Assembly (NCBI RefSeq): GCF_013410565.1
Contig: NZ_JACCFO010000001.1
Coordinates: forward strand, 5,208,001 to 5,272,000
Origin: Streptomonospora nanhaiensis
GTDB lineage: Bacteria > Actinomycetota > Actinomycetes > Streptosporangiales > Streptosporangiaceae
Length of the DNA stretch: 64,000 nt
Reading direction: 5' to 3'
The notes below the pieces were generated by a model. It had not been told where the DNA came from. It made no database searches and saw only the letters and a program-made list of their open reading frames with translations. The translations under genes and the position numbers were made by a program. Shown one piece after another: positions 33,315-41,672 of the stretch; position 1 is the first letter of the stretch; each line of letters starts with the position of its first letter.

Positions 33315-33671
33315 CGGACCGGCACCCCGCCGCCGGCCGCCGAGCGGATCACCCGCGACGGCCAGGGCCGGATCGCGCGCGGCGCGGACGGCCACGCCCT
33401 GGGCGGCATCCGGCTGTCCCAGGTGGAGGTCCCCACCGCGCTGAACACCGGGGCCAACCGGCCCGACGGCCCGGGCAACGAGTTCTGCGTGCTCTTCGGC
33501 TCGCACGCCCCCTACGACGACGACCGCCTGGCCGAGCTCTACCCCACCCGGGCGGGCTACCTGGCCGCGGTCACCCGCGTGGAGCTGCGCAACCTGCGCG
33601 ACGGCTACATCACCCGCGCCGACTCCGCGCGCAACCGGCGCGAGGCCGCCCTCTCGGGTATCGGCGGATAG
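33315..33671 (+). pseudogene. Truncated alpha/beta-hydrolase domain protein (C-terminal remnant)
   Basis: About 118 residues that match only the C-terminal end of large alpha/beta-hydrolase-domain proteins: TGTPPPAAERITRDGQGR, then HALGGIRLSQVEVPTALNTG, then EFCVLFGSHAPYDDDRLAEL and LYPTRAGYLAAVTRV. The catalytic part is missing, and no matching sequence exists upstream, where the membrane protein gene of the conflict island ends at 33161. The simplest reading is that arrival of the island deleted the 5' part of this gene. The sequence regains very high GC exactly here. It is convergent with murP. Confidence 0.65.
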
Positions 33672-33700
33672 CGCGCGGCAGGGCAGGACGGAACACGAAG

Positions 33701-33743
33701 GCGGGGGTGGCCGCGCGGCCGTCGGCCCCGTGGACACCCCCGC
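33701..33743. terminator. Hairpin after murP
   Basis: Nine-base arms GCGGGGGTG (33701-33709) / CACCCCCGC (33735-33743), with a small nested palindrome in the loop, between the hydrolase remnant and the convergent murP gene. Confidence 0.5.
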
Positions 33744-33776
33744 ACCGGCGGTCGCCTTCCCGCCGGCGGCCCGGTG

Positions 33777-35372
33777 TCAGCCGCCCGCCGCCACCCCGGT
33801 CCCGGCCTCCGACCGCTTCGGCGCCGCGGGGTCGTCGGCGGGGTCGGCCTCGGGCGCCGGCGACTCCGCGGCGTTGAGTTCGGCCAGGCTCTGCCGGCTG
33901 AACCCGAAGAAGTAGGTCAGCAGGAACCCGGCGACGTAGCCGACCAGCAGGCCCAGGCCGTAGACCAGGACGGCGGCCCCGATGCCCTGGTTGCCCTGCA
34001 CCAGCGGGAACAGCGCCCAGCCCGAGGGGCCGATGGCGGTCGAGCCCGCGCTGACCCCCAGCTGGTTGGCCAGGCCGAGGAAGCTGCCGCCGACCGCGCC
34101 GCCGGCGCAGGCCGTCAGGAACGGGCGGCCCAGCGGCAGGGTCACGCCGTAGATCAGCGGCTCGCCCACGCCCAGCAGGCCGGCGGGCAGCGCCGAGCGG
34201 ATGGTGGCGCGCACCCCCTCGTTGTTCTTGAGCCGCAGGTAGACCGCGGCGGCCGCGCCGACCTGCCCCGCGCCCGCCATGGCCAGCACCGGCAGCAGCA
34301 CGGTGAAGCCGTCCACCTCGATGAGGGTGGTGTGGATGGGGATGAGGGCCTGGTGCAGCCCCAGCATCACCAGCGGCAGGAACAGCCCGCCCAGCACCAG
34401 CCCGGCCACGGCCCCGGCCTGGCCCAGCAGCCAGTTGGCGCCCACGCCGATGGCCGCGGAGACCTCGCCTGCCACGAACATCAGCCCGTAGACGGTGACC
34501 AGGCCCGAGACCAGGACCGCGATGGTGGGCGTGAGGAGGATGTCCAGGGTGCCGGGCACCCACCGGCGCGCCCACCGCTCGACGTAGGCGCACAGCACCG
34601 CCGCGCCCAGGGCGCCCAGCACGCCGCCCTGGCCGGGCGTGAGCTGCACCCCGAACGCCTGGACCTCGGCGATCCCGGCGAAGGGGATGATCGCGGCGAC
34701 CGCGCCGCCCAGCACGGGGGTGCCCCCGAACTCCTTGGCGGCGTTCATGCCGACGAACACCGTGATCAGCGACATGAAGCCCTGCGCGATGGCCCGCATG
34801 GCCGGGAGGGCCGGGGTGAGCCAGCCCAGGTTGGTGAGCACCCCGGTGACACCGGCGAGGATGCCGCAGGCGATCAGCGCGGGGATGAGCGGCACGAAGA
34901 TGTTGGCCACGCGCCGCAGCAGCAGCTTGAACGGGGTCGCGTTGCGCCGCTTGTTCTCGGCCCGGATCGCCGCGCCCTTGGCGGCCAGCGCCGCGGCGTC
35001 GGAGGCCGCGCCGCCCGCGTCGGGTGCGCCGCCGCCCGCGCCGCCCGCGCCGCCCGCGCCGCCCGCGTCGGGCGCGCCGGCGGGGGAGTCGGCGCACCCG
35101 ACGCGCTCGGCCTCGACCAGCCGCCGGAACTCCTCGGCCACCCTGGAGACCGCGGCCGGGCCCAGCACGATCTGGAAGGTCTCGTCCTCGACCACGCCGA
35201 GCACCTTGGGATGCTCGCGGATCTCCTGGTCGCGCACCCGGTCGCGGTGGGCGACGCCGACGCGCAGCCGGCTGATGCAGTTGGCGATGGAGGTGACGTT
35301 GCCTTCGCCACCGACCAGCGCGAGGAGGTCCCGTGCTGTGGCCGCGTGGTCGGCGGCACCCGAGTCGCTCAT
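33777..35372 (-). CDS. murP: PTS N-acetylmuramic acid-type transporter, EIIBC
   Basis: A 531-residue phosphotransferase permease. The IIB domain (1-90) has the phospho-cysteine in ANCISRLRVGV (about Cys33). A flexible Gly/Ala/Asp linker with repeated GGAGGAGG (about 98-125) joins it to the IIC domain, which starts near PFKLLLRRVANIFVPLIPAL and has about ten membrane helices, including GVGEPLIYGV. There is no IIA domain, so it must borrow a glucose-type EIIA encoded elsewhere. The gene directly follows murQ (40-base gap), which points to N-acetylmuramic acid as the substrate. Confidence 0.88.
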   Translation of the reverse strand: MSDSGAADHAATARDLLALVGGEGNVTSIANCISRLRVGVAHRDRVRDQEIREHPKVLGVVEDETFQIVLGPAAVSRVAEEFRRLVEAERVGCADSPAGAPDAGGAGGAGGAGGGAPDAGGAASDAAALAAKGAAIRAENKRRNATPFKLLLRRVANIFVPLIPALIACGILAGVTGVLTNLGWLTPALPAMRAIAQGFMSLITVFVGMNAAKEFGGTPVLGGAVAAIIPFAGIAEVQAFGVQLTPGQGGVLGALGAAVLCAYVERWARRWVPGTLDILLTPTIAVLVSGLVTVYGLMFVAGEVSAAIGVGANWLLGQAGAVAGLVLGGLFLPLVMLGLHQALIPIHTTLIEVDGFTVLLPVLAMAGAGQVGAAAAVYLRLKNNEGVRATIRSALPAGLLGVGEPLIYGVTLPLGRPFLTACAGGAVGGSFLGLANQLGVSAGSTAIGPSGWALFPLVQGNQGIGAAVLVYGLGLLVGYVAGFLLTYFFGFSRQSLAELNAAESPAPEADPADDPAAPKRSEAGTGVAAGG

Positions 35373-35412
35373 TGCCTGCTTCCTTCCGGGCTCGGGGGAG
35401 GGGGTGGGACGC

Positions 35413-36372
35413 CTAGTCCCTGGGGGCGGCCGACTCGACCGCCTCGCGGAGCCGGCCGCCGGAGGCGTCGAGGAGGCGCGCGGCCTCCTCGGCGTCGAGG
35501 CGGCCGAGAATCGTGAGGATCGCGGTCTTGACGTGGCCGCCGGCGGCGGACAGGGCGCGGCGCACCTCGTCCTCGTCGGCGCCGGTGGCCATCTCCACGA
35601 TCCGGTGCGCCCGCACGCGCAGCTTCTCGTTGGTGCTGCGCAGGTCGACCATGAGGTTTCCGTAGGTCTTGCCCAGCCGGATCATGGTGACCGTCGACAG
35701 CGTGTTCAGGACGAGCTTCTGTGCGGTGCCCGCCTTGAGCCGGGTGGAGCCGGCGATCAGCTCGGGGCCGGTCTCGACCTCGATGGCGTGGTCGGCGGCG
35801 GCGCCCAGCGGCGATCCCGGGTTGGAGGACACGCCCACCGTCAGGGCGCCGCGCCCGGCGGCGTGGCGCACGGCGGCGACCGAGTAGGGGGTGCGGCCCG
35901 AGGCGGAGATCCCGACCACGGTGTCGTCGGGCACGAGGGCCAGGGCCTCCAGGTCGGCGACCGCGGCCTCGGTGTCGTCCTCGGCGCCCTCGACGGCGTT
36001 GTGGATGGCGGTGGGCCCGCCCGCGATGAGCCCGACCACCTGCCCGGGGGCGGTGTTGAAGGTGGGCGGGCACTCCGAGGCGTCCAGGACGCCCATCCGC
36101 CCGGCGGTCCCGGCGCCGACGTAGATGAGGCGCCCGCCGCGGTTCATGCGCTCGGCGATGGCGTCCACGGCGGCGGCGATGGCCGGCGCGGCGGCGGCCA
36201 CGGCCGGGGCGACGGCGCGGTCCTCGTCGTTCATGGCGCGCACGATGGCCTCGGTGCCCATGCGGTCGATGCCCGCGAGGTCGGTCCGGCGGGCCTCGGT
36301 CGCCAGCCCGGCGAGGTCGGCGCGCAGCCCGCGCACGGAGTTCTCGGCCCCGCTGGTGTCTGTAGTCGCCAT
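35413..36372 (-). CDS. murQ: N-acetylmuramic acid 6-phosphate etherase
   Basis: A 319-residue SIS-domain enzyme that removes the lactyl ether from N-acetylmuramic acid 6-phosphate, giving N-acetylglucosamine 6-phosphate in cell-wall recycling. The family signature GRLIYVGAGTAGRMGVLDAS lies at about 77-96, followed by ECPPTFNTAPGQVVGLIAGG. Further markers are GISASGRTPYSVAA and SRLKAG-like GSTRLKAGTAQKLVLN. Length matches the family. The ATG at 36372 was chosen over longer open sequence because the protein begins here in relatives. A pair of inverted GGAAATTT elements lies 55-95 bases upstream. Confidence 0.94.
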   Translation of the reverse strand: MATTDTSGAENSVRGLRADLAGLATEARRTDLAGIDRMGTEAIVRAMNDEDRAVAPAVAAAAPAIAAAVDAIAERMNRGGRLIYVGAGTAGRMGVLDASECPPTFNTAPGQVVGLIAGGPTAIHNAVEGAEDDTEAAVADLEALALVPDDTVVGISASGRTPYSVAAVRHAAGRGALTVGVSSNPGSPLGAAADHAIEVETGPELIAGSTRLKAGTAQKLVLNTLSTVTMIRLGKTYGNLMVDLRSTNEKLRVRAHRIVEMATGADEDEVRRALSAAGGHVKTAILTILGRLDAEEAARLLDASGGRLREAVESAAPRD

Positions 36373-36426
36373 GGGCAGGAGCAGTCCCTTCCGACGGACC
36401 CGGTGATGAGATGTTCGTTGTGTCGT

Positions 36427-36466
36427 AAATTTCCACCCGTGATGGGACATGTCAAGTAGGAAATTT
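36427..36466. promoter_or_regulatory. Inverted AAATTTCC / GGAAATTT pair upstream of murQ
   Basis: Perfect 8-base arms at 36427-36434 and 36459-36466, 24 bases apart. The right copy is also inside the small palindrome GGAAATTTTCC. This AT-rich signal in very GC-rich DNA is a likely operator, for example for a MurR/RpiR-type regulator, although no such gene is adjacent. Confidence 0.5.
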
Positions 36467-36578
36467 TCCGAGGCCGCTGGTACGGGCGGGACCGCGCACG
36501 CGAAACCGCCCGGTGCCGGGGACTTCCGGTGCCGGGCGGGACGAGCGGAGGCGGTGAGGAAACCGCGGGGGCGGGCGT

Positions 36579-37076
36579 CTAGGAGGTAGGGGCCGTCCGC
36601 TCCGCCTCCTGGGCCCGCCACTTCTCCAGCAGCAGCGGGATCTCGCGGCGGAGGAAGGCGAAGGCCCGGCTCACCTCGTCCAGGCGCTCGCCGACGGGGG
36701 TGCCGGCGCCGAAGACCTCCACGCCCTCGCGGGCACCGGTCTCGAACCGGGTGAACACGTCGAGGTTGGCGGCCACCGCGTCGAACCAGGCCGAGGGGCG
36801 CGCGCAGTAGTGGTCGCGGCGCTGCCCCGGTTCGCGCTCGCGGACGACCATGCCCACGTCGATCAGGTACTTGACCGCGCCCGATATGGCCGAGGGGCCC
36901 ACCTGGAGGCGTTCGGCGAGGTCGGCGGCCGTGCGGCGGCCGTTCTCGGCGGTGAGGATCGAGGCGAACACCCGCGCCGCCATGCGCGGGTACCCCGACT
37001 CCCAGAGTAGGACGGCGAACCTCTCGGCGTACCGCCGCTCCGCCATGTCGCGAGCGTCGTCTCCAGCGTCGGCCAT
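36579..37076 (-). CDS. GbsR/MarR family transcriptional regulator
   Basis: A 165-residue winged-helix regulator. The DNA-binding part (about 15-85) has RMAARVFASILTAENGRRTA then DLAERLQVGPSAISGAVKYL and the basic wing VVREREPGQRRDHY. The C-terminal helices contain FLRREIPLLLEKW. Members often sit next to and repress exporter genes. Here it is divergent from an ABC exporter across 65 bases that hold a near-palindrome at 37105-37121. The ATG at 37076 is preferred; a GTG at 37100 would add eight residues. Confidence 0.88.
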   Translation of the reverse strand: MADAGDDARDMAERRYAERFAVLLWESGYPRMAARVFASILTAENGRRTAADLAERLQVGPSAISGAVKYLIDVGMVVREREPGQRRDHYCARPSAWFDAVAANLDVFTRFETGAREGVEVFGAGTPVGERLDEVSRAFAFLRREIPLLLEKWRAQEAERTAPTS

Positions 37077-37104
37077 GGGGGCCAGCCTACTGTCTCTCAC
37101 TAAG

Positions 37105-37121
37105 TTCGCAAATTTTGTGAA
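37105..37121. promoter_or_regulatory. Near-palindromic AT-rich operator between GbsR-like and ABC genes
   Basis: TTCGCAAATTTTGTGAA is a 17-base dyad with only a few mismatches, centred between the divergent starts. It would overlap both promoters, so repression of both by the GbsR/MarR protein is likely. Confidence 0.55.
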
Positions 37122-37141
37122 ATCAGCGTATGTTCGCCGTC

Positions 37142-38056
37142 ATGTCGAACGTGATATCCGTGTCCGGTCTGGTCAAGACCTACGGCCGGACCCGCGCACT
37201 GGACGGCCTGGACCTCGCCGTAGCCCCCGGAGAGGTGCACGGGTTCCTCGGGCCCAACGGGGCGGGCAAGTCAACGACCCTCCGGATCCTGCTGGGCCTG
37301 CTGCGCCCCGACTCGGGCACCGCGGCCCTCCTGGGCGGCGACCCCTGGCGCGACGCCGCGGCGCTGCACCGCCGCCTGGCCTACGTGCCCGGCGACGTCA
37401 CCCTGTGGCCCGACCTCTCCGGCGGCGAGGCCATCGACCTGCTCGGGCGCGTGCGCGGCGGCCTCGACCCCGCCCGCCGCGACGAACTCCTGGACCGCTT
37501 CGACCTCGATCCGCGCAAGAAGGGCGGCACCTACTCCAAGGGCAACCGGCAGAAGGTGGCCCTGGTCGCCGCGTTCGCCTCCGACGCCGAACTGCTCATC
37601 CTGGACGAGCCCACGTCAGGCCTGGACCCCCTCATGGAGGCGGTCTTCCAGGACTGCGTCCGCCGGGAGCGGGACCGCGGGCGCACCGTCCTGCTCTCCA
37701 GCCACCTCCTCACCGAGGTCGAGGCGCTCTGCGACCGCGTCAGCATCATCCGGCGCGGCCGCCGGGTCGAGACCGGCACCCTCGCCGAACTGCGCCACCT
37801 CACCCGCACCGCCGTCACCGCCGAACTGGCCGGCCCGGTGCCCGCGCTCGCGGGCCGGGCCGGCGTGCACGACGTGCGGGTCGAGGGCCGCCGGCTGCAC
37901 TGCCGGGTCGACGCCGAAGCCCTGGACGGCCTCCTGCGCGCCCTCGCCGACGCCGGCGTGCGCGCCCTCACGAGCCGGCCGCCGTCCCTGGAGGAGCTGT
38001 TCCTGCGCCACTACCGGGACGAGCGCGCCGAGCACGAAGCCGAGGCCGGCCGGTGA
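37142..38056 (+). CDS. ABC transporter ATP-binding protein
   Basis: A 304-residue ATPase of an ABC-2 type exporter. Walker A is [17 protein letters not shown] (about 36-52), the signature region is [15 protein letters not shown], and Walker B is [13 protein letters not shown], with the switch His in LLSSHLL. The C-terminal 80 residues form the domain typical of drug or lantibiotic exporters. The permease gene overlaps by GTGA. An ATG at 37130 is also in frame; 37142 ([15 protein letters not shown]) fits relatives. Control by the divergent GbsR-like repressor is probable. The substrate is unknown. Confidence 0.93.
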   Translation: MSNVISVSGLVKTYGRTRALDGLDLAVAPGEVHGFLGPNGAGKSTTLRILLGLLRPDSGTAALLGGDPWRDAAALHRRLAYVPGDVTLWPDLSGGEAIDLLGRVRGGLDPARRDELLDRFDLDPRKKGGTYSKGNRQKVALVAAFASDAELLILDEPTSGLDPLMEAVFQDCVRRERDRGRTVLLSSHLLTEVEALCDRVSIIRRGRRVETGTLAELRHLTRTAVTAELAGPVPALAGRAGVHDVRVEGRRLHCRVDAEALDGLLRALADAGVRALTSRPPSLEELFLRHYRDERAEHEAEAGR

Positions 38057-39489
38057 GCGCCCCCGCGCCGGGCGCGCGCACCGGGTCCGCCGCCGGCACG
38101 GCGGCGCTCGTGCGGCTGGTCCTGCGGCGGGACCGCCTGCGCCTCCCCCTCTGGTACGGGCTGACCGCGCTGTTCGTGGTGGGCGTCGCCGCCGCCGTGC
38201 CCGGCGCCTACCCCACCGAGGAGGCGCGCCAGGCCCTGGTCGCCGCCACCGCGCAGGACCCCACCCAGCTGTTCGCGATCGGCCCCGTCCACGGATCCTC
38301 GGTGGGCGCGGTCGCGGCCTGGCGCCCCCGGGGGCAGGCCGCACTGCTGCTCTCCATCGCCGGCATCCTGCTGGTGGTGCGCCACACCCGCGCCGAGGAG
38401 GCGTCGGGGCGCCGCGAACTCCTCGGCGCCACCGCGATCGGGCGGCAGGCGCCGCTGACGGCCGTGCTCGTGGTGGCCTTCGCCGCCAACCTCCTCGCCG
38501 GCCTCGCGGTGGGCGCGGGCCTGACGGCGCTGGGATCGCCCGCCGCCGGCTCGTTCGCCACAGGCCTGTCGTTCGCGGCCTCGGGCTGCGTCTTCGCCGC
38601 GGTCGCCGCCGTGGCGGCGCAGCTCACCGAGAGCCCGCGAGCGGCCATCGGGCTGTCGGCGGGGGTGATGGCGGCCTGCTACGCCGTGCGCGGGGTGGCC
38701 GACCTCGGAGCGGGCGACGGGCTCTCGTGGCTGTCACCGTTCGGCTGGGTGGAGCACGTGCGCCCCTTCGCCGGCGACCACTGGTGGGCGCTGCTTCCCG
38801 CGCCCGCGGCCTGCGCCGCCCTCCTCGCCGCGGCCTACGCCGTCTCGGCCCGGCGCGACCTGGGCCGGGGCGCCTTTCCCGCCCGGCCGGGCCGGGCTCG
38901 CGCGAGCGCGCTCCTGCGCACGCCCGCGGCCCTGGCCTGGCGGGGGCAGCGCGGCACCGTCCTCGCCTGGACAGCCGGGATGGCCCTGTTCGGCGCGGGC
39001 GTCGGAGCGGCGGCCCCCACCATCGCCGAACAACTCGCGCAGAGCCCGGTGCTGAGCGGCATCGTCGCCCGCGCGGGGGCGTCCGCGCGCCCGGTCGACG
39101 GCTTCTTCGCGTTCATCGTCTACCTCTCCGCGCAGGTTGTCACCGTCTTCACCCTCCAGGCCGTACTGCGGTTGCGCGCGGAGGAGGCGTCCGGGCGGCT
39201 GGAACTCCTGCTCTCCGGGCCGGTGGGCCGGCTGCGCTGGGCGCTGGGCCACCTGCTGGTGGCGGCGGCCGGGGCCTACACGGTGCTCGCCGTCTGCCTG
39301 CTGCTGGAGTTGGCGGTGGACCTGCTGGGCGCGCCGCACGCCGTCCTCGCGGTGTCGCCGTTCGCGCTGACCCCGGGGCTGCCGGCGGCCCCGTTCGCCC
39401 TGGGGCCGGTGGCGGCCTTGTGCGCGGTGGCGGCGGGGCTCACGGGAGCCGGCCTGGCGGCCCTGGCTCGGCGCGACCTCGGGGGCTGA
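38053..39489 (+). CDS. ABC transporter permease, fused two-half type
   Basis: A 478-residue integral membrane protein with about twelve helices arranged as two similar halves, each containing a cytoplasmic RAEEASGR element (about residue 115 and again near 378). This duplicated design is seen in actinobacterial ABC-2 exporter permeases of the TetR/GbsR-controlled drug-export type. The GTG start overlaps the ATPase stop. A perfect 13-base hairpin follows the stop, ending the two-gene operon. Confidence 0.88.
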   Translation: MSAPAPGARTGSAAGTAALVRLVLRRDRLRLPLWYGLTALFVVGVAAAVPGAYPTEEARQALVAATAQDPTQLFAIGPVHGSSVGAVAAWRPRGQAALLLSIAGILLVVRHTRAEEASGRRELLGATAIGRQAPLTAVLVVAFAANLLAGLAVGAGLTALGSPAAGSFATGLSFAASGCVFAAVAAVAAQLTESPRAAIGLSAGVMAACYAVRGVADLGAGDGLSWLSPFGWVEHVRPFAGDHWWALLPAPAACAALLAAAYAVSARRDLGRGAFPARPGRARASALLRTPAALAWRGQRGTVLAWTAGMALFGAGVGAAAPTIAEQLAQSPVLSGIVARAGASARPVDGFFAFIVYLSAQVVTVFTLQAVLRLRAEEASGRLELLLSGPVGRLRWALGHLLVAAAGAYTVLAVCLLLELAVDLLGAPHAVLAVSPFALTPGLPAAPFALGPVAALCAVAAGLTGAGLAALARRDLGG

Positions 39490-39510
39490 CCCGGCGGTGC
39501 CCGGGGGAAG

Positions 39511-39546
39511 CCGGGACACCATGGGAGGTGGGGCATGGTGTCCCGG
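39511..39546 (+). terminator. Perfect 13-base hairpin after the ABC operon
   Basis: Arms 39511-39523 and 39534-39546 with a ten-base loop, 22 bases after the permease stop. Confidence 0.75.
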
Positions 39547-40003
39547 CGGGCGGGCCGTGCGGGAGGCGCTCCGACGAAGGGGGGAGTCGGGGGGACGCCT
39601 CCCGCAGCGCCCTGGGGGAGTGGTCCGGTTCGGCTGTGCCCGCCGTGGAACGGGCGGTGCGGCGCCCGGCGCGCCCGGGCGCGGGGCGGGGCCGCCCGCG
39701 GGGGCGGGAGGCGGCGGACCCGGGCGGGGCCCGGTGGCCCCGTCCGCGGACACGTTTCCGAGCGTAGTGCCTGCAAGGGCCGCGGTAGGGGCGATTGGCA
39801 AATGCCGGTCCGGTGCGCCCGGCTGTTTCGGGCTGGGGCGAACCCCCGGCACCCCGTCCGCGGGCGCCGTTCCGGGGCGCCCCGCGAAGAGGGGGCCGGG
39901 GGCTCCCTCCCCGGCCGTTCCCGGCCGGGGCCCCGGAGAACGCGGCGCGCGGAAACCCCCACCCGGGGCGCGGCGCGGAAGGGCGGTGGCCCTGGGACGC
40001 GCT
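39547..40003. other. Intergenic region without a recognisable gene
   Basis: About 457 bases between the ABC operon terminator and the end of the YjbR gene. Open frames on both strands have poor codon character and no recognisable motif. A slightly AT-richer patch near 39775-39815 is the only visible contrast. Confidence 0.4.
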
Positions 40004-40348
40004 CTAGGACCCGGCGTCGAACGCCGCGCGCAGCGCTGCGGGCGCCTTCAGCCGCCACGCCTCGGTGACCAGTTCGGCCAGGTGGTCGTCCTCGACCCGG
40101 TCGAGGGCCACCAGGATGGAGCCGTGGCCGTCGTAGTGCGCCGTGGTGAAGAACGCGGGGTCGCCCGAGGCCAGCAGCGCCGCCTTCTCCGCCGGCGGGC
40201 ACAGCAGCATCAGCCCGCCCTCGGCCTCGGTCCGCAGCCGGGCGAACGTCCGGCCGCGCACCTTGAGCGCGGGGGTGCGGTAGGAGGTGGACTCCTCGGT
40301 CCCGGGCAGCGCGGCCGCGATCGCGACGACGTCGTCCCATGTGGCCAT
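40004..40348 (-). CDS. MmcQ/YjbR family protein
   Basis: A 114-residue protein of the MmcQ/YjbR (CyaY-like fold) family. Typical pattern: WDDVVAIAAALPGTEESTSY at the start, then PALKVRGRTFARL, and a C-terminal LVTEAWRLKAPAALRAAF. Members are small, possibly DNA-binding, proteins of unclear function. It stands alone, with its promoter in the space shared with cobD. Confidence 0.88.
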   Translation of the reverse strand: MATWDDVVAIAAALPGTEESTSYRTPALKVRGRTFARLRTEAEGGLMLLCPPAEKAALLASGDPAFFTTAHYDGHGSILVALDRVEDDHLAELVTEAWRLKAPAALRAAFDAGS

Positions 40349-40658
40349 ACCGCGGCATCCCTTCGATGCGGAGGGCGGTCCGGGGCCGGTGCCCCGTCCC
40401 GCCGACCAGGATCCCACCCCGGCGCCGCCGGCTCCAGCGCCCCGCCCCGGGGGCGCGCGGCGGCGCCGGCCGGTGTGCTCAGAACACCCACCACGCGCCG
40501 CTGAGCAGCAGCGGCACCATCTCGATCAGCATGGCGCGTCCCCCTCTCGCCCGAGCCGTGCAACGGTTATAGGCGCCCGCCCCGGCGCGGGCGGCCTCCC
40601 CGGCCCCGGCTTGGGGCAAGCGTGAAGCTTCCCGGGGCGGGCCGTTACCGTTGACCGG
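40349..40658. other. Intergenic region upstream of cobD
   Basis: A 310-base space between divergent genes. It contains the possible micropeptide (40479-40532) and an AT-richer point near 40560-40572 that could be a promoter for cobD. I looked for a cobalamin riboswitch here and do not see the core or B12-box sequences that the cobN and chelatase leaders have. Confidence 0.45.
40479..40532 (-). CDS. Possible 17-residue hydrophobic micropeptide
   Basis: A very short reading frame, MLIEMVPLLLSGAWWVF, preceded by a GAGAGGGGG Shine-Dalgarno-like stretch about eight bases from the ATG. Its stop falls inside a small hairpin (GGTGT at 40472-40476, ACACC at 40484-40488). The hydrophobic, tryptophan-containing sequence would suit a single small membrane peptide. 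It lies in the space between the YjbR gene and cobD. This is a weak call that rests on the ribosome site and the hairpin. Confidence 0.3.
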   Translation of the reverse strand: MLIEMVPLLLSGAWWVF

Positions 40659-41672
40659 GTGAGACGTCCCCATCAGCGTTCCGCCTGGTCCGTCGCCGCC
40701 GGGCTGCTCGGCGGCGCGGTCCTCGACCGCCTCGTGCCCGACCCCCCGCGCGGCCACCCGGTGGCCGTTTTCGGCGCGGCCGCCGGACGGCTGGAGCGCG
40801 CCCTGCACGCCGACTCCCGCCCGCGCGGCGCCGTCTTCACCGCGCTGGCGGTGGCGCCGGCTGCCGCCCTCGGCGCGCTCGCCCAGGCCCGCACGCGGGG
40901 GGCGGCGCGCGCCGCCCTGACCGCCGCCGCCACCTGGACCGTGCTGGGCGGGGCCATGCTGGGCCGCGAGGCCGAGGGCGTCGCCGCCGCGCTGGAGGCC
41001 GGCGACCTCGACGACGCGCGCCTCCGGCTGCCGCGCCTGTGCGGCCGCGACCCCCACGCCCTGGACGAGAAGGGCATCGCCCGCGCGGCGGTGGAGTCGG
41101 TCGCCGAGAACACCTCCGACGCGGTGGTGGCGCCGCTGCTGTGGGGCGGCCTGCTCGGCGTGCCCGGCCTGCTCGCCTACCGCGCCGCCAACACCCTGGA
41201 CGCGATGGTGGGCCACCGCTCGCCGCGCCACGCGCGCTTCGGCTGGGCGGCGGCGCGCCTGGACGACGTGCTGAACTGGGCGCCGGCCCGGCTGACCGCC
41301 GGGCTGACCGCCCTGGCCGCGCCGGTCGCGGGCGGCTCGGCCGGGGCGGCGCTGCGGGTCGCCGTCCGCGACGGCCACCGCCACCCCAGCCCCAACGCCG
41401 GCCGGTGCGAGGCCGCGTTCGCCGGCGCCCTGGGCCTGCGCCTGGGCGGGCGCAACGTCTACGGCACACGGGTGGAGCACCGCCCCGAACTGGGCGAGGG
41501 GCGCCGCCCCGGCCCCGGCGACATCCGCCGCGCGGTGCGGCTGGCCCGCGCGGTCAACGGCCTGGCGGCGCTGGCCGCAGCGGCCTGCGCCCTGGCGCCC
41601 GACGTGGCCGCCGGGGCGGCGCGGGCGGCCCGGCGGGCGCGGCCGGCCGGGTCCGCCGGGAGCGCCCGGTGA
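40659..41672 (+). CDS. cobD: Adenosylcobinamide-phosphate synthase CobD/CbiB
   Basis: A 337-residue membrane protein that attaches the aminopropanol arm to adenosylcobyric acid. Family motifs are [20 protein letters not shown] near the start, [20 protein letters not shown] (about 148-167), and [19 protein letters not shown] followed by [14 protein letters not shown]. The C-terminal [19 protein letters not shown] also matches. It starts with GTG. The next gene, cobQ, overlaps it by GTGA, so both are co-translated. Confidence 0.94.
   Translation: MRRPHQRSAWSVAAGLLGGAVLDRLVPDPPRGHPVAVFGAAAGRLERALHADSRPRGAVFTALAVAPAAALGALAQARTRGAARAALTAAATWTVLGGAMLGREAEGVAAALEAGDLDDARLRLPRLCGRDPHALDEKGIARAAVESVAENTSDAVVAPLLWGGLLGVPGLLAYRAANTLDAMVGHRSPRHARFGWAAARLDDVLNWAPARLTAGLTALAAPVAGGSAGAALRVAVRDGHRHPSPNAGRCEAAFAGALGLRLGGRNVYGTRVEHRPELGEGRRPGPGDIRRAVRLARAVNGLAALAAAACALAPDVAAGAARAARRARPAGSAGSAR

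Noticed and set aside
40349-40658. A third cobalamin riboswitch before cobD
   Set aside because: The GGTGCGAATCC core and B12 box are absent.
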